Assembly: GCA_963785255.1 (NCBI GenBank)
Contig: CAWAUR010000012.1
Span: 248,001 to 312,000, forward strand
DNA length: 64,000 nucleotides
Reading direction: 5' to 3'
Origin: Bog-159 sp963785255
Lineage (GTDB): Bacteria; Acidobacteriota; Terriglobia; Bryobacterales; Bryobacteraceae
Each line of letters opens with the position of its first letter. The stretch's first letter is position 1. A program made the position numbers and the translations under genes. Below the pieces are notes generated by a model. It ran no database searches and had not been told where the DNA came from. It was given only the letters and a program-made list of their open reading frames with translations. Shown in pieces: positions 1-8,533 of this stretch.

Positions 1-1254
1 CCAGGTGTCTCCCAGGGTGTTAGTGTGAAATCCGCCGAATAGCAACAAGCCTTTGGCATTTGGGTCGTAATCCATGGCCATATTAAAGCGCGTGGCGGGA
101 GCGGCGGCAAGCTGTATCTGCTTCCAGGCGGCCCCATTCCACACCCACGTCTCATTGAACCTTCCTCCTGGCACGCCCACTCCGCCAAAGAGCACCACCG
201 CGCCCAGACCGGGATCGTAGGCCATGGACGCCATGCCACGCACAGAAGGCGCGGATGGCGGCGCGAGTTTGGTCCAGTTAGTCCCATCCCAAATCCAAGT
301 ATCGTTGTAGTAAGTGCTGTTGCGCGGCGCACCGCCTGTATGGCCTCCAAAGAGTACCAAGGTTCTGGTGGCTTCATCGTAAGCTATTTGTGTCAGTCGA
401 GCGGACGGACTGGATGCAGGATGTTGTTGCGTCCAGGTCTTGGACAGACCGTTCCAGGTCCAAGTGTCGCCGTAAAGATGCGCACCATCGGCGCCGCCGA
501 ATAACACGATATTGTGCGTGCCTGGGTGGTAAGCCATGCTCTGGCCGTCAAGCCGGCGTGGCGGCGGTGAGACCGGCGGCAACTGACGGGTCCACGTCTT
601 ACCGTCCCACGTCCAGGTATCGTTGAGACATTTGCCCGCGGCATCGGCGCCGCCGAAGAGCACTATGTTTTGACCCGCGCCATCATAGGTCATGGCGGGA
701 GCGGTTCGTGGCGGCGGAGCGGTGGCCGGCGACAACTGACGCCACGCATTGCGCCAGACCCAGGTATCTCCGGAACACACGAACGGTGTGAACCCACCGA
801 ATAGCACTGAAGTGTGCCTCGCCTGGTCGTATGCCATCCCCATACAGCACCGTGCGGACGGGGCCACCGAGAGAGGCGGACTAACCCAACTTACTCCCTG
901 CGCGCGCGGCGTGGCGCCGGGGACTAACTCGGGGTTCCGCAACAAATCCGACACCAATGACACTTGGCCGGGATAATCGGTCAGAATGCGCCGGAAAGCG
1001 GCGCGCGCCTTGGCGCCGTGGCCTAGTAATTGCTCCGCTTGACCTAGTTCCAGCAAGGCTTGCGCCGCCACCGTCTTGCCCGCGAAGCGCCCGGCGATGG
1101 ACTCGAACTGGCGAATGGCCTCCGGTAAGTCGCCCAACACTTTCGCCTGATAGATGGCCGCCTCCAGCATCTCCTCGGGGCTCTCTTTGGGCGGAGACGC
1201 GGCCAGCAGGCAGGCTGCCAGCAGGATCACACTCAGATAGACACGGAGATTCAT
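1..1254 (-). CDS. Kelch-repeat lipoprotein, 3' end cut by window edge
   Basis: The frame is open for 418 codons from an ATG at 1254 to the window edge, so the C-terminus is missing. The N-terminus is a short lipoprotein signal with lipobox L12-A-A-C15. Residues 20-100 are helical and TPR-like, and contain ALLELGQAEQLL. From about residue 130 there are at least six repeats carrying an LFGG motif followed by a DTW or ETW motif, the two signatures of Kelch beta-propeller blades. A lipid-anchored propeller of this kind would act in the periplasm or at the outer membrane as a binding module; the ligand is unknown. The start overlaps the upstream stop as TGATG, which suggests translational coupling with the secreted protein gene before it. 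Confidence 0.85.
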   Translation of the reverse strand, partial: MNLRVYLSVILLAACLLAASPPKESPEEMLEAAIYQAKVLGDLPEAIRQFESIAGRFAGKTVAAQALLELGQAEQLLGHGAKARAAFRRILTDYPGQVSLVSDLLRNPELVPGATPRAQGVSWVSPPLSVAPSARCCMGMAYDQARHTSVLFGGFTPFVCSGDTWVWRNAWRQLSPATAPPPRTAPAMTYDGAGQNIVLFGGADAAGKCLNDTWTWDGKTWTRQLPPVSPPPRRLDGQSMAYHPGTHNIVLFGGADGAHLYGDTWTWNGLSKTWTQQHPASSPSARLTQIAYDEATRTLVLFGGHTGGAPRNSTYYNDTWIWDGTNWTKLAPPSAPSVRGMASMAYDPGLGAVVLFGGVGVPGGRFNETWVWNGAAWKQIQLAAAPATRFNMAMDYDPNAKGLLLFGGFHTNTLGDTW

Positions 1255-1994
1255 CAATGGAAGGCTGAGGACGAAAAGAATTCGACACGCAAACCGGTGG
1301 GAGACACACCACCCTGGAAGTCGAGATCGTACGCATTCAGCATCACGATATAGAGATAAGCGCCCGTCCCGGGAGTGAGTGGAACGGAATTTGTAAAACT
1401 GAAGTCCCACCACTGCGCGAAATCGCCGAACTCGGAGCCCGCGGGGTTTATTGGAAACGGCTGGCCGGCAACGATGGAGCAAGCCCCGCTGCTCGCCGGA
1501 CTCTCGAGATACAGAGTGTAAGTCGCATTATCCGACGCCAGGTGGCCGTTGATGGTCACGCCGCTTGGCACGCTGCCGTCGGGGAGAGCGGCCGGCACCG
1601 GAAACCAAGTCCGGTAAACATACCATCCCGGAAGCGGTTGGGGGCCCTCGCCGTCGAAGGGTGTGATCCACTCGGACTCGCTGCTGGCGCTGTCCGGCAT
1701 CCAGGCGTGGTTGGGAGTGTCCACCCAGGCTGGGATATAATTCTTCAGAGCGCAGGGGCCGTGAGTTTGTGAAACCTCGGAAGGGTACGGATAGGCCAAG
1801 TGCCAGTTGCCATCGCCCCGTGGACCGCCGCCTTCCGGATTGGGAGTTACCAAAATGCCGGTGCACCCGGTGCTGGTCGCGGCGGTTTGGCCGGTGTTAC
1901 AAAGGCCAGTAACTTGTGCGGCGGAGACGGAGGCGAACAGCAGGATGCCAGTAACGGCCCGGAGTATCTTTTGGCGTGCTTTCGCATAAGACAT
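1254..1994 (-). CDS. secreted hypothetical protein, paralogue 2
   Basis: A 246-residue protein whose ATG at 1994 is preceded by AGGAA at good spacing. Residues 1-25 form a signal peptide ending near VSAAQ. The mature part opens with GLCNTG and CTGILVTPNPEGGG and ends with a WWDFSFTN segment and an EFFSSSAFH tail. It aligns along its whole length with the neighbouring 253-residue protein, so the two are a tandem duplication. Several paired cysteines and many aromatic residues suggest an extracellular beta-rich fold. I do not recognise a family. It lies downstream of a two-component system on the same strand and its stop overlaps the start of the Kelch lipoprotein gene. Confidence 0.75.
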   Translation of the reverse strand: MSYAKARQKILRAVTGILLFASVSAAQVTGLCNTGQTAATSTGCTGILVTPNPEGGGPRGDGNWHLAYPYPSEVSQTHGPCALKNYIPAWVDTPNHAWMPDSASSESEWITPFDGEGPQPLPGWYVYRTWFPVPAALPDGSVPSGVTINGHLASDNATYTLYLESPASSGACSIVAGQPFPINPAGSEFGDFAQWWDFSFTNSVPLTPGTGAYLYIVMLNAYDLDFQGGVSPTGLRVEFFSSSAFH

Positions 1995-2016
1995 CGTTGT
2001 ATTCCTGTGAGGCGCC

Positions 2017-2778
2017 TCAGTTGAATGCCGAAGTCGGGAAGAACTCGATGCGCATGCCCGTAGGCGATTCACCATTCGGCGGGTTGTTATACGGATTGTA
2101 CACGACGACGTATAAGTAAGCGTCCGCACCGGCAGTTAGTGCGATCGGGCTCGTAAAGCTGAAGTCCCACCACTGGTCGTAATCGCTGGAACCCTGGCCG
2201 GCCGGGTTTATGGGGACTGGAGGCCCCGAGACCACGCCGCACGTGGTGCTGCGCGCGGGACTCTCCAGATAGAATCCATACGTCGCGTTATCGGAAGTCA
2301 GACGGCCGTTGATCGTCAGACCGGTCGGCACGCTTCCGTCTGGTAGGGTTGACGGAACGGGGAACGACGTCCGGTAGACATACCATCCCATCGGCAGATT
2401 GTTTTCTCCATCGTGCGGCGTGAGCCACTCTGACTCGCCGCTCGCGGTGTTTGGCATCCATGTGCGGTTGGGAGTATCTACCCAGGCTTGCGCGAAGCTA
2501 TGTAGATGGCAGGGACCGTGGGTCTGCGAAAGGGTCGAGGGGTATGGGTACGCCAATTGCCAGTTGCCATCGCGGCTTGGTCCACCGCCCTCGGGATTAG
2601 GAGTCACCAGGACGCCCGTACAGCCGGAACTGGACGCTGGAGTTTCGCCGGTGTTACACAGCCCGCTTATTTGTGCCGCAGCGGAGCCGGCGAATGCCAG
2701 TTCGGACAGTAGTGGAGCAGCCATCCACAAAATCGCGCTCGCGACGGTGAGATGGTTTCGATTTATGAGATAACTCAC
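2017..2778 (-). CDS. secreted hypothetical protein, paralogue 1
   Basis: A 253-residue protein. I place the start at GTG 2778 because AGAGGAGA lies five bases upstream; no ATG gives a complete signal peptide. The N-terminus is hydrophobic and ends in a plausible cleavage site around GSAAAQ. The mature part shares GLCNTG, CTGVLVTPNPEGGG, WVDTPN, GWYVYRT and WWDFSFT with the next gene, showing a tandem duplication. The function is unknown; the shared core looks like an all-beta secreted domain. The gene starts 79 bases after the response regulator stop and may be cotranscribed with the two-component system. Confidence 0.75.
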   Translation of the reverse strand: MSYLINRNHLTVASAILWMAAPLLSELAFAGSAAAQISGLCNTGETPASSSGCTGVLVTPNPEGGGPSRDGNWQLAYPYPSTLSQTHGPCHLHSFAQAWVDTPNRTWMPNTASGESEWLTPHDGENNLPMGWYVYRTSFPVPSTLPDGSVPTGLTINGRLTSDNATYGFYLESPARSTTCGVVSGPPVPINPAGQGSSDYDQWWDFSFTSPIALTAGADAYLYVVVYNPYNNPPNGESPTGMRIEFFPTSAFN

Positions 2779-2856
2779 GGTCTCTCCTCTAACCGGATCT
2801 GCAACGGTATTGTTACCACTATACCCAACCACTACCGAGATGCAAACCAGAAAGTG

Positions 2857-3552
2857 TCACGTTTGTGTCACGTTTTCGCCCTCGAAGCGGTACCCGAGGC
2901 CGCGCACATTGCGAAGATAACGTGGGCGCGCGGGATCGGGTTCAATCTTACGGCGCAGATTAGCCAGGTGGTTATCGACGATGCGGCCGGATGCGAAGGC
3001 GCCGTGGCCCCAGGCGGCATCCACCAACTGCCTGCGATTCAATACGCGCCCATCGGCGCGAATCAGCGCGGCCAGCAAGCGGAATTCAATAGGCGTGAGA
3101 TCGACGGCTTTCCCCGCGGTGCGCACCTCTCCACGCGCGAAATCGATCTCCACGCCGCCGAAGCGGCAACAGTCGTCGATGGCGCCGCCGCCCGAGCGGC
3201 GCAGCAAGGCCGCAACACGCGCGCGTAGTTCGCGGGTGCCGAACGGCTTGGTCACGTAATCGTCGGCGCCCAGTTCCAGACCCATCACCTTGTGCTCCTC
3301 CTGCGCTTTGGCGGTCAGCATGATGATGGGTGTATGCTGGCCCGCGCGGCGCAGCTCGTGGCAGATTTCAAATCCATTCTTGCCCGGCAACATGACATCG
3401 AGAAGGATCAGGTTGAATCCGCCTTCGCGCGCGCGGCGCACCGCCTCACTGCCGTCACCCACGACTTCAACTTCATAGCCTTCCATCTTGAGATCGTCTT
3501 CCAATCCCATGGCGATGGCTGGTTCGTCTTCCACTATGAGAATGCGCTTCAT
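2857..3552 (-). CDS. OmpR-family DNA-binding response regulator
   Basis: A 231-residue response regulator. The receiver domain covers residues 1-115, with acidic residues D9/E10, phospho-acceptor D52 in LLLDVMLPG, T80 and K102. The winged-helix DNA-binding domain covers about 130-228 and ends with NVRGLGYRF, typical of the OmpR/PhoB class. Its ATG overlaps the stop of the upstream histidine kinase gene by four bases (ATGA), so it is the cognate partner. The secreted paralogues and Kelch lipoprotein downstream on the same strand are likely targets or operon members, but this is inference. Confidence 0.95.
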   Translation of the reverse strand: MKRILIVEDEPAIAMGLEDDLKMEGYEVEVVGDGSEAVRRAREGGFNLILLDVMLPGKNGFEICHELRRAGQHTPIIMLTAKAQEEHKVMGLELGADDYVTKPFGTRELRARVAALLRRSGGGAIDDCCRFGGVEIDFARGEVRTAGKAVDLTPIEFRLLAALIRADGRVLNRRQLVDAAWGHGAFASGRIVDNHLANLRRKIEPDPARPRYLRNVRGLGYRFEGENVTQT

Positions 3553-5375
3553 GTGCGATCTACCGCCGGCAGGAGAATGGTGAACGTGCTGCCCTTGCCC
3601 GGCTCGCTTTCCAGACGGAGGTCTCCGGCATGCGCGGCCACTATCTCTTGCGCCATAGCCAACCCCAATCCGGTGCCCTTCACATTCAGGGCCGCGGCGG
3701 CGCTGCCGCGCACGAATTTCCGGAAGATGGACTTGCGTTCCGCGGGTGCGATCCCGGGACCGTGGTCGCGCACATAAATCGCGATTTGCGCGCCGGCGCG
3801 CTTTGTTTCGACGCGTACCCCGGCGCTGGGCGGCGAGTATTTCACGGCGTTATCCAAGAGGTTGCGCAGCGCCACGGCCAAGGCTTCGGCGTCCGCGCGA
3901 ATCCGGCAGTTACTCTCGAAAGTGAGTTCGATGTGACGCGAATGACTGATCTCACGCTCGAATGTAGTAACCACATCTTCCGCAAGCTGACTCGCATCTA
4001 ACTCTTCGAACTTATACTTTCGGCTGCCGGCTTCCATGCGCCCAAAGTTGAGAAGAGTCTCTACCAGGCGTTCCAGCCGATTGGTCTCGCTAACCAGGGT
4101 TTCGTAATAGATCTGGCGCCGCTCGTTGCCGGGCGCGCGCCCCTCGGCGAGGATCTCCGAAAGCTGCCGCATGGAGGTGAGCGGCGAGCGGAATTCGTGC
4201 GAGACGGCGGAGACAAAGTCGGATTGCAGGCGAGCCACCGTGGCCTCACGGCGGATGGCGCGCGCAATGAAGTAAGTGCCGGAGAGCAGGAACAGCATCA
4301 TCACCACAAGAGTGACCCGCAACGATCGTTGGCGGCTGAGTATGTCGGTGCTAGCGGAGCCGGGGAGCGGCCACACGGCAAGTGTCCAGGGGAGATGAAA
4401 CTCGGCAGCGCCGCGCAGGATGGGGCGGACTGACGCGTTACCACCCGCGAGAAACCGGCCGTCCCGGTCGAGGGCCGCGCACGTGACGTGTTCTCCGACG
4501 TTGATTTGCTGCAGGACCGACTCGACGGTCGCCAACAACACTGTGGAACCACGCCACACGAGCAGCATCGGAACGCCTGCCGCCCGGACGGTCTGCACTG
4601 GATCGTGCGCGGCGCCAGCGATTCCGGCGGTGTCACCCGCGGCTTCCGCCAACGCCACGGCCGTGGCATCCGGGGCCACAGGATGGCCTGCCAATCGGGC
4701 TGCTTCGTTCCAATAGAATTCGAATTGTCCGCGGCGCAAGTGCCACCGGGAGTCACTGAGCGCTGTCAGCAAAGCTTCCGCGTCGGCGGAGCGATGCTGC
4801 AAGACACAGATTTCGTGCCGTGCCACTAACTCCGCCGGAACTCCGGCCACACGCACTTCTGGAATTCCGTCCAGCTTGCGGTAGACCGCCACACTCTCCT
4901 GCGGACGGCCGCTCTTGCGCAGGACCCGGCCGAGGCGGAGTAACGCTCCAGCGCGCACGGCCTCGTCGTTGGTTCGGGCCAGCCGCCGGTATGACTCAAT
5001 CGCGAGCAGAGGCTGCGCGTCGCGGAATTCGTAAGTCTCACCTTCCCGGAAGTCAAGGGAGGAGGCTTCCGGCGCGCGTGCCGCTTGAGGATAATAAAGA
5101 AGCCGCCCGGGAGGAGTCACGGTCAGAGTGTCTCCGGCGACGGTGAGTGACAGGCCCTGCAAACGGCCATCGGAATCGAGAGTTCGACGCAAGCGCTCGG
5201 CGATGCGGTCTGCGGCCTGTTCCAGCCGCTCGTGGGCGCGTTGTGCCTCGACGATTCGATCCTGCGAAATAAGCCGCCAGCCAAGCCACCCCAGCGCGGA
5301 CACCGACACCAGCGTCAGCAAAAGCAGAATGACTAGAAGGCTGCTAGGCGGCCGCAGCCAGTCGCGCATGCCCAT
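3549..5375 (-). CDS. membrane sensor histidine kinase with TPR-like sensor region
   Basis: About 608 residues from ATG 5375; an ATG at 5369 is equally possible. TM1 is at roughly residues 13-35. A long extracytoplasmic region follows, with a TPR-like stretch (LLAIESYRRLARTNDEAVRA), and then TM2 around FLLSGTYFIARAI. There is no clear HAMP domain. HisKA contains phospho-acceptor H393 in VSHEFRSPL. The HATPase shows the N box NLLDNAVKYSPP, G1 DHGPGIAP, F box FRKFVRG and G2 GTGLGLAM, so the kinase should be active. It is followed by its response regulator with an ATGA overlap. The signal sensed is unknown. The gene is divergent from the exported protein gene at 5487. Confidence 0.93.
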   Translation of the reverse strand: MGMRDWLRPPSSLLVILLLLTLVSVSALGWLGWRLISQDRIVEAQRAHERLEQAADRIAERLRRTLDSDGRLQGLSLTVAGDTLTVTPPGRLLYYPQAARAPEASSLDFREGETYEFRDAQPLLAIESYRRLARTNDEAVRAGALLRLGRVLRKSGRPQESVAVYRKLDGIPEVRVAGVPAELVARHEICVLQHRSADAEALLTALSDSRWHLRRGQFEFYWNEAARLAGHPVAPDATAVALAEAAGDTAGIAGAAHDPVQTVRAAGVPMLLVWRGSTVLLATVESVLQQINVGEHVTCAALDRDGRFLAGGNASVRPILRGAAEFHLPWTLAVWPLPGSASTDILSRQRSLRVTLVVMMLFLLSGTYFIARAIRREATVARLQSDFVSAVSHEFRSPLTSMRQLSEILAEGRAPGNERRQIYYETLVSETNRLERLVETLLNFGRMEAGSRKYKFEELDASQLAEDVVTTFEREISHSRHIELTFESNCRIRADAEALAVALRNLLDNAVKYSPPSAGVRVETKRAGAQIAIYVRDHGPGIAPAERKSIFRKFVRGSAAAALNVKGTGLGLAMAQEIVAAHAGDLRLESEPGKGSTFTILLPAVDRT

Positions 5376-5451
5376 TTTGGGAAGGGTAACACAAGCGCGG
5401 GAGAGTGTGTACGCGATAGTACGTGACGGTTTGAAGAACTCAAAGGGCGGC

Positions 5452-5480
5452 TTGAAAGGCGCGCTCGAAAGGTCTAGACT
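5452..5480 (+). promoter_or_regulatory. sigma-70-like promoter of the exported protein gene
   Basis: TTGAAA at 5452-5457 and TAGACT at 5475-5480 are separated by 17 bases. The -10 lies only six bases before the ATG at 5487, so the transcript would be leaderless or translation would begin at the in-frame ATG 5508. Confidence 0.5.
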
Positions 5481-5486
5481 GCGGCA

Positions 5487-6170
5487 ATGGACCATCTTAA
5501 GAGAATTATGATTTCATCCAGCAATGTATTGATTTTCACGGTTACGGCGGCGGCCCTCACGTTCTCAGCGGCCGCCGCAACTCCCGACAAAGGGACTACA
5601 GTCACTTTCAATGCGTCCGGAACCTTCGCCTCGCAGCCAGTGAGCGGAAACGACACGTTGAAGCTCGCCGGCCAACCGTTCAACATCTCCATCGTCGCCA
5701 AGTCATCCGACTTGCCGGCCAACCATGGACGGAACTGGGCCGTCTTCACGAAGCTCTCGATGTCGGGAACTGTCTATTCCGGGTTGCTTCCGGGCCAAGC
5801 CATACCCGTTTCGGCGAAGAGCGCTGAGATCCAACAGACGGCCGGCGCCAGCGAGGATATCTTCATCACCAATTTTCCAGTTACGGTAGTGGGGATCCCA
5901 TTGCATGTTTCCGCCACCATCGTGATGCCGGGGGGAACCATGACCAAGCCCCTGATTCGTCCTTTTCCGGCTGTGTCGCTCGATACCAGCAATTCGACGG
6001 TAATCTATTCCAACACCACCGCCTCCACGACGTTGACCGTGGAATCCGGGACGCTCCAAGCGACGACGGCGACCGGCGGCGATGTGCAGGCCGCATCGGC
6101 CCGGCGACTGCTATCCGGGGGGTTGATGGAAGTGTGCGCGCTCGTGCCGCGCCGCCAATCGGCCGTCTGA
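5487..6170 (+). CDS. exported hypothetical protein
   Basis: A 227-residue protein with an N-terminal signal peptide (positive LKR, then a hydrophobic stretch ending SAAAA). The mature part is rich in Thr, Ser, Ala and Val, with repeated beta-strand-like segments, and contains only one cysteine near the C-terminus. No family is recognised. The start could also be ATG 5508, but the upstream start supplies the basic n-region. It stands alone between the divergent histidine kinase and a palindromic repeat that begins directly after its stop codon. Confidence 0.6.
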   Translation: MDHLKRIMISSSNVLIFTVTAAALTFSAAAATPDKGTTVTFNASGTFASQPVSGNDTLKLAGQPFNISIVAKSSDLPANHGRNWAVFTKLSMSGTVYSGLLPGQAIPVSAKSAEIQQTAGASEDIFITNFPVTVVGIPLHVSATIVMPGGTMTKPLIRPFPAVSLDTSNSTVIYSNTTASTTLTVESGTLQATTATGGDVQAASARRLLSGGLMEVCALVPRRQSAV

Positions 6171-6172
6171 TC

Positions 6173-6271
6173 CTCTCCCTCACGGTCGCGGCTCGGTAAC
6201 GGTCCGGGCGGTACTCGGTAACCGGGCGCGGCTCGTGCTGGGTCCGAGCCGCGCGCGTGAGCAAGCGGTAA
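6173..6271. repeat. REP-like palindromic repeat, family A
   Basis: The left arm contains CTCCCTCACGGTCGCGGCTC and the right arm GAGCCGCGCGCGTGAGC, forming an imperfect inverted repeat of about 100 bp. The same arms recur at 8386, 16306, 19272 and 29440. It sits between the convergent ends of the genes at 5487 and 6278. Confidence 0.8.
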
Positions 6272-6277
6272 GGTGAC

Positions 6278-8530
6278 CTATGGCGCCAACACCATGGGCG
6301 CTTGCCAGAACGCCGCCTTCTGGCTGGTGGGGTCGAGCACGGTTACCTGGCAATCGTACTTACCCGGAGGAAGATCAGTGAGCGCGAGGGTGAACTGTAT
6401 AGGCGTGGTTCGCAAACGATCGTTCGAGGCGCTCACTACTTCGATCGGACGGCTCTCGAAGGCTTTCTTCTGACCTACAATGAGACTTACAAAGGCGATA
6501 AGTGGTTGGGCGCTCGCCACGCCCTGCTCATAGGCTTGTAAGTACACATACACTTCGCGGCCTCTGGCGAAGACGCGCGTCACACTGGGGATCAGCTTCT
6601 CGCCGTTCGAGACCAGCGGATTGGCTGTTTCAGCGCGATCCTTTGACTTGACCGCGTTATATAGCGCTTCCCTTAGCGCAACGCGCTGGCTGCTCAATAC
6701 CACGGAGCTAATGGCCACCCGCTTCTCTTCCTTGTTCAAGTTAGGAATGAGAAACGCGGTTTGATAGGTCCCGATGCGGCCAGTCTCGGCGTCGCGCGCC
6801 AGAAACTTGATGGTGTACCTTCCGGGCAGAAGCGTAAATCCGAAGTCGTATTCGATGGGACGCTTCGCAAGTTCCAGCGCGGTGGCGTCGCTGAGCTTGA
6901 TATCCACTTTGTCGCGCACGTTCGTCATGGTGGTGCCGTAGTTATCCTTGATCTCGCCGATGAAATCGATCAGGGTGCGTTCAGCGCCGCCCCTCTTGGC
7001 CAGCGCCAGTTCCCGTCCCGGAATCTTCACCACGATGGGCACGAAATATTCAGCCCGGTTCAATTGGAAGTAATCCACCTCCATGGCGATGGTAAGTTCC
7101 GTCACCGGATCGGGCAGCATCAGGGCATCTTCAAGCTGCCGTTCTTTGTCGGCGGCGGTAAACTTACCGAATTGCTTGCCGGCAAAGTAACCTTGGCGGT
7201 AATCCAGATTGGCGGCCAGGTCGCCATTGAGTGAGATCTTGATGCGCCGGAGCTTGCCGTCCTGTGCGGTATTGGTGGTGTAATAGCCGAGTATGTAATA
7301 ACTGGAAACTGCTTGTTCCGCCTGCACAATGCCCTTAGTTAGATCGTTATAATCGAGCAACGCCTTCCCGCCCGTGTCGGACGCCAGCGCATAAAGGGTG
7401 TCTTGCGATTGCTGCAGGTTGGTGGTTACGGCCAGGGCCGCCGCGCCGGAATACATGCCCGCGTTGCCCGGCGATCCCTGTGTGGCGTCACCCAGTGGCG
7501 CCTGCGCCAGCAAACCGCGTGCGTCGATGGGCCAGAACGATACACCGCCGCGGACGGCGGCGTTGATGGTGGCATGCAGTTGCGCCTGATTGTTCAGACC
7601 GTTCAGGTGCAATCCGCTGGCAAAGTAAATGAGCGACTTCTTTTCGCTAAGACGGGATAACATGTTGGCCGCTGTCTGCAGGGCGGATAACTGGCGGTCG
7701 GTATTGAATATGTTGAACTCGCTATCGTCCTGTCCGAAGGCGGCGCCTGTATCGGCACTACTGGCGTCGTCGGTGGAATAATCCATGCCCTGGCCTTCGC
7801 CGACGATCATGGTTTGCAGGATGCTGAGCAGGCGATCGCGATCGGCGGTGAAATCCTGCAAGACGTCGACGGCGCCGCCGGTGTAGCGTAGGAGCGCCAG
7901 CAGATCGGCGGGCGTCATTTGCGTGCGGATAAACTTCTCGGCCGCCGCGAGCGCTCGCAACTGGTCCCCGGGCGGCATGGCGGACATGTCGAAATAGAGC
8001 GCGAGCAGGCGGCGATCCTTATATCGGGTGCTTCCGGGCGTCTCGGAGGAGATTTGTGTGCGGCCCAGTTTGTCGTAGATATGGATATGTTCGGGCGCGG
8101 CTAGGGTTGGGGCTGGGGCTGGGCCGGGAGTTTGCGGCAGCGTCTGGTGCTCGAAGAAACGGATCTCCTGCGCCACGCCGTTTTCAGTCACGCTGAAATC
8201 TTTGGCTGTTAAGCCCTCCATCGGACTGCCCTTCTTGTCTGTCACTATCACGGCTTCCACCACTAACCGGGTGTTGGCGGTGAAGGTGGCTGCCGTACTG
8301 CTTCCGGAAGGTGCGTTCTGGCCGATTTGCTGCGCGTGAGCCGTAGTAGCGAGTAACAGCAGGATAGCGAAATACGGAGTGGCGGGACCGCTCCCTGACG
8401 GTCGCGGCTCAGTAGGTCGCGGCGCGGTACGTCGCGGCGCGGTAGGTCGCCACATGCCCGTGACTGCGTTTCCGAGCCGCGCGCGTGAGCAAGCGGTAAA
8501 ACGTGCGAAGGTGGCGATCATAAGCCGCAT
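6278..8530 (-). CDS. VWFA-related acidobacterial exported protein
   Basis: Up to 750 residues. The mature N-terminal part carries a domain of the acidobacterial VWFA-related type (TNTRLVVEAVIVTDKKG, then a von Willebrand A domain with LYFDMSAMP as the metal-site motif near residue 187). The C-terminal half is beta-rich and resembles the usual extension of this family. It is probably secreted. The N-terminus is odd: a palindromic repeat (8386-8502) is translated into an Arg/Pro-rich stretch placed between MRLMIATFARF and the hydrophobic PYFAILLLLATTAHAQ. I keep ATG 8530, four bases after the receptor stop; ATG 8455 inside the repeat is an alternative. It is the last gene of the BlaI-headed unit. 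Confidence 0.88.
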   Translation of the reverse strand: MRLMIATFARFTACSRARLGNAVTGMWRPTAPRRTAPRPTEPRPSGSGPATPYFAILLLLATTAHAQQIGQNAPSGSSTAATFTANTRLVVEAVIVTDKKGSPMEGLTAKDFSVTENGVAQEIRFFEHQTLPQTPGPAPAPTLAAPEHIHIYDKLGRTQISSETPGSTRYKDRRLLALYFDMSAMPPGDQLRALAAAEKFIRTQMTPADLLALLRYTGGAVDVLQDFTADRDRLLSILQTMIVGEGQGMDYSTDDASSADTGAAFGQDDSEFNIFNTDRQLSALQTAANMLSRLSEKKSLIYFASGLHLNGLNNQAQLHATINAAVRGGVSFWPIDARGLLAQAPLGDATQGSPGNAGMYSGAAALAVTTNLQQSQDTLYALASDTGGKALLDYNDLTKGIVQAEQAVSSYYILGYYTTNTAQDGKLRRIKISLNGDLAANLDYRQGYFAGKQFGKFTAADKERQLEDALMLPDPVTELTIAMEVDYFQLNRAEYFVPIVVKIPGRELALAKRGGAERTLIDFIGEIKDNYGTTMTNVRDKVDIKLSDATALELAKRPIEYDFGFTLLPGRYTIKFLARDAETGRIGTYQTAFLIPNLNKEEKRVAISSVVLSSQRVALREALYNAVKSKDRAETANPLVSNGEKLIPSVTRVFARGREVYVYLQAYEQGVASAQPLIAFVSLIVGQKKAFESRPIEVVSASNDRLRTTPIQFTLALTDLPPGKYDCQVTVLDPTSQKAAFWQAPMVLAP
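8386..8502. repeat. REP-like repeat, family A, inside coding sequence
   Basis: The left arm reads CGCTCCCTGACGGTCGCGGC and the right arm GAGCCGCGCGCGTGAGCAAG. Between them, a 15-bp unit built on GGTCGCGGCGCGGTA is repeated about three times. The element overlaps the 5' coding end of the VWFA gene and is read through in frame. Confidence 0.85.
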
Positions 8531-8533
8531 ACG

